Assembly (NCBI RefSeq): GCF_017591425.1
Contig: NW_024466599.1
Coordinates: forward strand, 25,272,001 to 25,336,000
DNA length: 64,000 bases
DNA from: Ochotona curzoniae
Taxonomy: Eukaryota > Chordata > Mammalia > Lagomorpha > Ochotonidae
Direction of reading: 5' to 3'
A model generated the notes under the pieces. The model worked only from the letters and a program-made list of their open reading frames with translations, ran no database searches and was not told the origin of the DNA. Within the stretch, counting starts at the first letter, position 1. Each line of letters starts with the position of its first letter. A program made the position numbers and the translations under genes. Below are positions 59,851 to 64,000 of this stretch, one piece after another.

Positions 59851-60236
59851 TGTATCTTGGCTTAATTTCATGATATGCATATTTATATCACAGTAAAATG
59901 GGTATTTGCTTTTGTTTAAAATGAAATAAGCCTTATTCTAAAATAAGATTATTTTAAATGTTTAAAACAACCTGAGGATATACATATTTCTTATGCAATT
60001 TGAAAACATTGGTCCACAAAAATGGAAAATGCTTCTCAGTAATTTTATAGAAAACCAGAGAAAAAGTGTATATTTAGCACAATCTTTTACAAACTAAAAT
60101 ATTTTGTTTATTTCTTTTTTATATAAATGTATTTCATGAAGTGCATGAAATGAGCTATGATTATGGAAACAAAACTGATCCCAAAGTAATTCCAGCAAAC
60201 AGAATAACAATATTCATTCATGTCAAACTTTTTGTA
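59851..60236. other. Unassigned AT-rich sequence
   Basis: No gene or confident repeat recognised. Confidence 0.45.
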
Positions 60237-60240
60237 GTTT

Positions 60241-60980
60241 TGTTGCAGGAATTTTGACTCCGAGTATGGCAGCAACCTCAAATTCTTGTCTCGCAGGAAA
60301 GAAGAATTTTCATGCGGACACAGTTTAGTTTTAACGCAAGATTTATTAGAAAAGCTGAGAAGAGAAGACTCCCGTCCTAGTGACGGGAGGGGGTTTTGAG
60401 ATAGAAAGGACCCTTACCCCCTGCCACAGTGGCAGGAGGAAAAGGACCCTAGTGCTCTGCCATGGTGGCAGGAAAATAAGAACCCCAGTCCTCTGCCATA
60501 GTGGCAGGAGGACAAGAAGCAAAACCCTCTGCCATAGTGGCAGGAAGAGAAGAAGAACCCAAAACCCTAGTGCTCTGCCATAGTGGCAGGAGGACAAGAA
60601 GCCAAAACCCAAATGAATGGTGGGGAATGCACCTTTTAAAGGTTTCCCTCAAAGATGTTTCTCCATAAACAAAGAAAATTCCTGATTCCATGGTACCTGG
60701 CCTTGGGACAAAAGGTCACAGAGATACCAGACATAGGACATTCCAGGCCTTAGGCAGATGTGTATTACTCCTTTCAATGATAAAGAGATCAGCCTGAGGC
60801 CCTCCCACAATAGCGGAGGTAATGGCCGATACTTCAGGTGGGGAATTGATATGCTAATAGCACCTCTGTCCCTTGGAAGAGACGTGCTCTGGTGAGTCCA
60901 AGACATGGTGGGGAAATTCTCTTTTACTCGGGGACCCAGAATACCCTAACTGCCTACTACCCACTCTAACTCCTCTCTCA
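60241..60980 (-). mobile_element. Solo LTR of an endogenous retrovirus (ERV1-like)
   Basis: On the minus strand it begins TGAGAGAGGAGTTAGAG and ends CCTGCAACA (TG...CA), with 4 bp direct repeats GTTT at 60,237-60,240 and 60,981-60,984. A TATA-like box (minus-strand CCTTTAAAAGG) lies at 60,632-60,642 and a poly(A) signal (AATAAA) at 60,342-60,347. This implies U3 about 60,606-60,980, R about 60,325-60,605 and U5 to 60,241. No primer-binding site or internal genes adjoin, so it is a solo LTR. The 4 bp duplication favours class I (ERV1); the family name is not known to me. Confidence 0.8.
60369..60589 (-). repeat. Six short hairpin repeats in the R region of the LTR
   Basis: Perfect short inverted repeats centred near 60,379, 60,428, 60,464, 60,500, 60,536 and 60,582. 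Five have the stem CTGCCA/TGGCAG around a 3-base centre. The first has CTCCCGTC/GACGGGAG around five bases. Three central spacings are exactly 36 bp (unit about 'ctgccatagtggcaggagg' plus a purine-rich linker), and the outer two are 46-49 bp. The Leu-rich frames over this region are translation artefacts. Confidence 0.92.
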
Positions 60981-61197
60981 GTTTCTTCAGACCTGTTTTA
61001 TAAGATGAATCAGTTGATACTACTCTGTTAAAAAAAAAAAAGTAGGATCTTTCAGAGTAGAAATTCACGTGATCTATAAACCCTACCCTTACAAGTTATA
61101 GGAATTAGAATTCCACCGTCATCTCTAAGTGAGTTGATAATACAATTATTAAGATGTTCAGACACAGGCCTTTAAAATGTGCAATATGAACATTGTG

Positions 61198-61955
61198 ATA
61201 GTTAATTCTGAATAACAATTTGACTGGGCTCAGTCTAGGAGGACATTGTGAGCCTGGAAGGTCAGTGAGCACAGGTTTGCAGTTCATTGGACAATATTTG
61301 CATGACAACAACCTAATGGCTACCTTTGGTATAAACAGCATGTAAATGAGAACACCTGGTGGGATATACAAAACAAAAGGAATTCCAATCAAGAGAGGGA
61401 AACAGTAGGGACTCTCAGTGTATAAAGTCTGATGCCCCTAATAAACTTAGGCTTTGACCATCAAGTCCATCACTGCGGGACAGCGACAGCCCAGGGTGCC
61501 AGACATCTTGTTAAATACTATCTTAGACGTACTGGGAGGGTGTTTATGGGTGAGAACCATGTTTGAATCAACCCAGTGTTTCTTCCTGTTGTGGGTGGGT
61601 CTCATCCAGTCAGCTGAAGATGAAAATAAAACAAAAAAAGGCAACTAAAATCTTCCTTCCTGAGTTCCAAGCTGGGACATTAACATTGTCTAAGGTTCAG
61701 ACACAGATGGACACAGCAAAACATATGGCATCAAAAGTTGCCTATGGTCACGTTGGAACTTGCGCCACTGGCATTCTTGGTTCAAAATTTCAAGCTCAGA
61801 CTGGATCTACACATTAGCTCCCTGGGTCTCCAACTGGCTGGGTACAGATCTTGTACCTTCTCAGCCTCCATGACTCTGTGTGGGAATTTCTAACAATAAA
61901 TCCCTTCACATGAAATCTACGGGTTCTGTTGTTCTGGAAAACTCTAATATACATC
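61198..61955 (+). mobile_element. Old LTR-like repeat, interrupted
   Basis: Starts 'tgatagttaattctgaataa' and 'caatttgactgggct', resumes 'agggtgccagacatcttgtt', 'ggtgggtctcatccagtcag' and 'cttctcagcctccatgactc', has 'aacaataaatcccttcacat', and ends 'ctggaaaactctaatata'. Same family as 9,045-9,352. About 255 bp of foreign sequence lies inside it. Confidence 0.6.
61234..61488 (+). mobile_element. Putative short LTR-like insertion inside the older repeat
   Basis: Absent from the host repeat's expected order. It contains 'tataaa' (61,421) and 'aataaa' (61,440) close together, followed by ~43 bp ending 'gggacagcgaca'. Possible 6 bp target duplication: 'gctcag' on the left, 'gcccag' on the right. 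The expected TG start at the left boundary is not clear, so the class is uncertain. Confidence 0.35.
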
Positions 61956-62134
61956 TTTGGTTATATGCAACATTACCAGACCACAATCCTCAATTTTTGA
62001 ATAACTATTAGTACTGTAGCTAATCCTTTAATTATGGCAGGAATAGTGTGATTATATTATATTACCTGGTGTTCTATCTGTGTGAAAAGTATTTTTGTCT
62101 AAAATACAATTTACATTAAGGGAGTGTATTTGGA
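61956..62134. other. Unassigned sequence
   Basis: Short AT-rich spacer with nothing recognised. Confidence 0.5.
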
Positions 62135-62420
62135 TCATGGCTAAAGCACCGTTGGAATGTTCACATCCATTTCAGAGAGCCAGAGTCAGTCCTGGGTCTC
62201 CTCTATATTCCAGATAATAAACACTCCATGAAGCAACAGCAGTGTCTCAAGGAGTTGGGTTCCTGCCACTGACATGGAAGCCCAGATCCTGACTTCTGCC
62301 CTTAGCATGGTCCAGCCCAACCCAGCCCAACTCACTCATTCACTCTCTCTCTCCATTCCTCTCTCCCTTCCTTCTTCCCTCTCTTTCAAATACATAGAAG
62401 AAATACATAAAAATAAAATT
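62135..62420 (+). mobile_element. Old CSINE
   Basis: 'atcatggctaaagcaccgtt', 'ggttcctgccactgacatgg' and a long pyrimidine tract 'tcactctctctctccattcc' with 'tttcaaatacatag'. Strongly diverged. Confidence 0.75.
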
Positions 62421-62499
62421 TATAATGAGCTATAGTTTTTTGTAACCATATTTCAGTTTCTGTAGTTTAACCTACAGAGATTTTATGCAATAGTGAAGG

Positions 62500-62800
62500 C
62501 TTGGGTGTTTGTTGTGGTGCAGAGGATTAAGTTGCCTCTTTGAATGTCTACACCCCATATCAGAGTGCTTGGAATCAAGTTCTGCCTCTGCTTCTGATCC
62601 AGCTTCCTGTCAATGAGGCTGTAGGTGACAGACCAGGTACTTGGATTCTTGAACCCCATGAGGAATACCCAAATGGATTTCCTGCCTCATGGTTTCAGCT
62701 GACCCAACTCTGGCCCTTGCAGACATCTGAGGAATAAAACAGCAAACTGAAGGCCCATCTCTTTGTTTCTCCATTTCAAATAAATAAAAATAACCACTTA
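62500..62800 (+). mobile_element. Old CSINE
   Basis: 'ttgttgtggtgcagaggatt', 'acaccccatatcagagtgct', 'tctgatccagcttcctgtca' and 'ttcaaataaataaaaataac'. Confidence 0.88.
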
Positions 62801-62815
62801 AAAATTATAAGGATT

Positions 62816-63140
62816 GGGCCTGTCGCGGTGGCGCAAGTGGTTAAGGTCCTCGCCTTGCACGCCCAGGATCCCATATGGGCGCCAGTTCTAATCCCGGCAG
62901 CCCCGCTTCCCATCCAGCTCCCTGCCTGTGGCCTGGGAAAGCAGTCCAGGACGGCCCAAAGCTTTGGGACCCTGCACCCACGTGGGAGACCCGGAAGAGG
63001 CTCCTGGCTTCGGATTGGCATAGCATCAGCCGTTGCGCTCACTTGGGGAGTGAATCATTGGACGGAAGATCTTCCTCTCTGTCTCTCCTCTCTGTATATC
63101 CGCCTTTCCAATAAAAAATAATAAAAATAAATCTTTAAAA
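62816..63140 (+). mobile_element. Young CSINE inserted in the tail of an older CSINE, 15 bp target duplication
   Basis: Complete copy: 'gggcctgtcgcggtggcgca', 'aggatcccatatgggcgcca', 'ctgcctgtggcctgggaaag', 'gaagatcttcctctctgtct' and an A-rich end. Flanked by identical 'aaaattataaggatt' at 62,801-62,815 and 63,141-63,155. CpG sites in the head are retained, so this is one of the best approximations to the active source sequence in the window. Confidence 0.98.
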
Positions 63141-63214
63141 AAAATTATAAGGATTCAGTTTTTCCTCAAAGTTGGAGGAACACTAGTGGAAAACCTGAAT
63201 CACAAGTTGGAATC

Positions 63215-63412
63215 TGCATTTCCCCATTAACTTGTATTGCCTTGGTTGATCCTAAACTCCATTTCTGTCTTTGGGTAATTGAATGGACACTGCTGGCTAT
63301 CATTCCTCCCCATATTCACTAGCAGGCTTTTTATGAGGACTCAATCAGACAAGATATATGAAAATTCTTTTGAAAAGGCACTATAAAATAGTGATACACT
63401 TTTATTGTGCTA
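63215..63412 (+). mobile_element. MIR SINE
   Basis: 'ttgccttggttgatcctaaa', 'ctccatttctgtctttgggt', 'tatgaggactcaatcagaca' and 'aaaaggcactataaaatagt' follow sense MIR order. Confidence 0.6.
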
Positions 63413-64000
63413 TGTAGTTGAATATTATCAACATTTTAATATCAAATGAAAATTCTCCAGTGACAATAGAGGAAAATGTAATGCCCAGAGGAAGTAGAAT
63501 AAAATCTACAAATTAGAATAAAACATAAACCTATGAAAATGCATAGTGCATAAGCTCAGCAAATCCATTTTACTTCTTTGCAATTTACAGTATAATATGG
63601 GTTGAGCAGCAAACTTGTATTCATAGAACAGATGAATATTTAAATTAATTTCATGCAACCAAACCTGATAAGAGGCAGTGCAGTTTATTGATACCAAAAG
63701 CCACTCCACTTTTATGCAAGTATATGGCTGCACAGGTACTTATAAATGTGATATTTTCACGTAATTCCACCAAAGGAATGTCTATCTCACAGACGGGATC
63801 ATATCATTTGAAATTGCCTACAAGTTTAAAACCCAGTGCCAGATACAGCATAAATACCTATTTAACATTTGTAGACTGATCAGGGGGAAAGCATTTTATA
63901 TAAATTATAATATTTAATATATGAATATGCAGATAGTTCTTTCACTATTTCAGTACCTCGCCTTTTGGAGCCTGAAACATAAGTGAATGAAGAACTTGGA
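63413..64000. other. Unassigned AT-rich sequence
   Basis: No gene or confident repeat recognised. Short frames (63 and 75 codons) are unsupported. Confidence 0.45.

Noticed and set aside
60369..60589. CRISPR-like array (palindromic 15 bp repeats, 36 bp period)
   Set aside because: The DNA is mammalian, the 'spacers' are nearly identical purine-rich linkers rather than unique sequences, and the array lies inside a retroviral LTR with TATA and AATAAA signals.
60346..60691. Leu/Trp-rich reading frames over the LTR
   Set aside because: They are translations of the hairpin tandem repeat and differ only by frame; no independent coding evidence.
62816..62890. Possible tRNA gene at CSINE heads
   Set aside because: The head is tRNA-derived, but it is part of a SINE with tail and target duplications, so it is not a functional tRNA.
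60241..64000. Intact endogenous retrovirus next to the LTR
   Set aside because: No primer-binding site, gag, pol or env-like frame, or second LTR flanks the element; the 4 bp duplication brackets a solo LTR.

Overview
This 64 kb window is nuclear DNA of a placental mammal. It is almost certainly from a lagomorph, and a pika (Ochotona) is more likely than a rabbit. The evidence is at least 34 copies or fragments of the lagomorph C-type SINE (CSINE), which carries the hallmark 'tcccatatgggcgccagttc' near its head and 'ggaagatcttcctctctgtc' near its tail. They lie over a background of old mammalian MIR, L2, L1, MER20 and LTR fragments. The genus is an inference from how the youngest CSINE copies read.

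I found no protein-coding gene, exon, tRNA or intact RNA gene. Nearly all reading frames above 60 codons fall inside SINEs, L2 copies or tandem repeats, or look like chance frames. The longest is 177 codons at 46,006-46,539; it matches nothing I recognise. The window is best read as intergenic or deep intronic sequence, and I see no operon-like or pathway-like layout.

Layout. 0-11 kb: old L2 and MIR pieces, several CSINEs, a 5'-inverted L1 (8.07-8.70 kb), a CTCF-like motif at 6,964 and an AT-rich satellite tract at 10.7 kb. 11-18 kb: a young CSINE with an 18 bp perfect target duplication, MIRs, an old LTR split by a CSINE, and a U6 fragment. 19-27 kb: few SINEs, with a large unassigned block at 23.0-25.7 kb and a 1.3 kb antisense L2. 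27.9-29.6 kb: an unusual GC-rich island of degenerate tandem repeats, possibly the 5' region of a lagomorph L1. 31-36 kb: L1 3' end, four antisense CSINEs and a U6 pseudogene. 38-48 kb: an inverted CSINE pair, a CA repeat, MaLR-like LTRs, MER20 and a repeat-free stretch at 45.3-45.6 kb with regulatory-looking palindromes. 48-63 kb: mostly + strand CSINEs, an old L1 broken by three CSINEs, and a solo retroviral LTR at 60,241-60,980.

The most notable items are: (1) the solo LTR, whose presumed R region carries six regularly spaced short hairpins, one with a different but still self-complementary stem; (2) the GC-rich tandem-repeat island; (3) two diverged copies of a ~75 bp non-repeat sequence 460 bp apart near 54 kb; and (4) the palindrome-rich unique segment at 45.4 kb. 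I did not find a convincing previously undescribed system. Repeat family names and boundaries come from reading the sequence and are approximate; no alignment was run.
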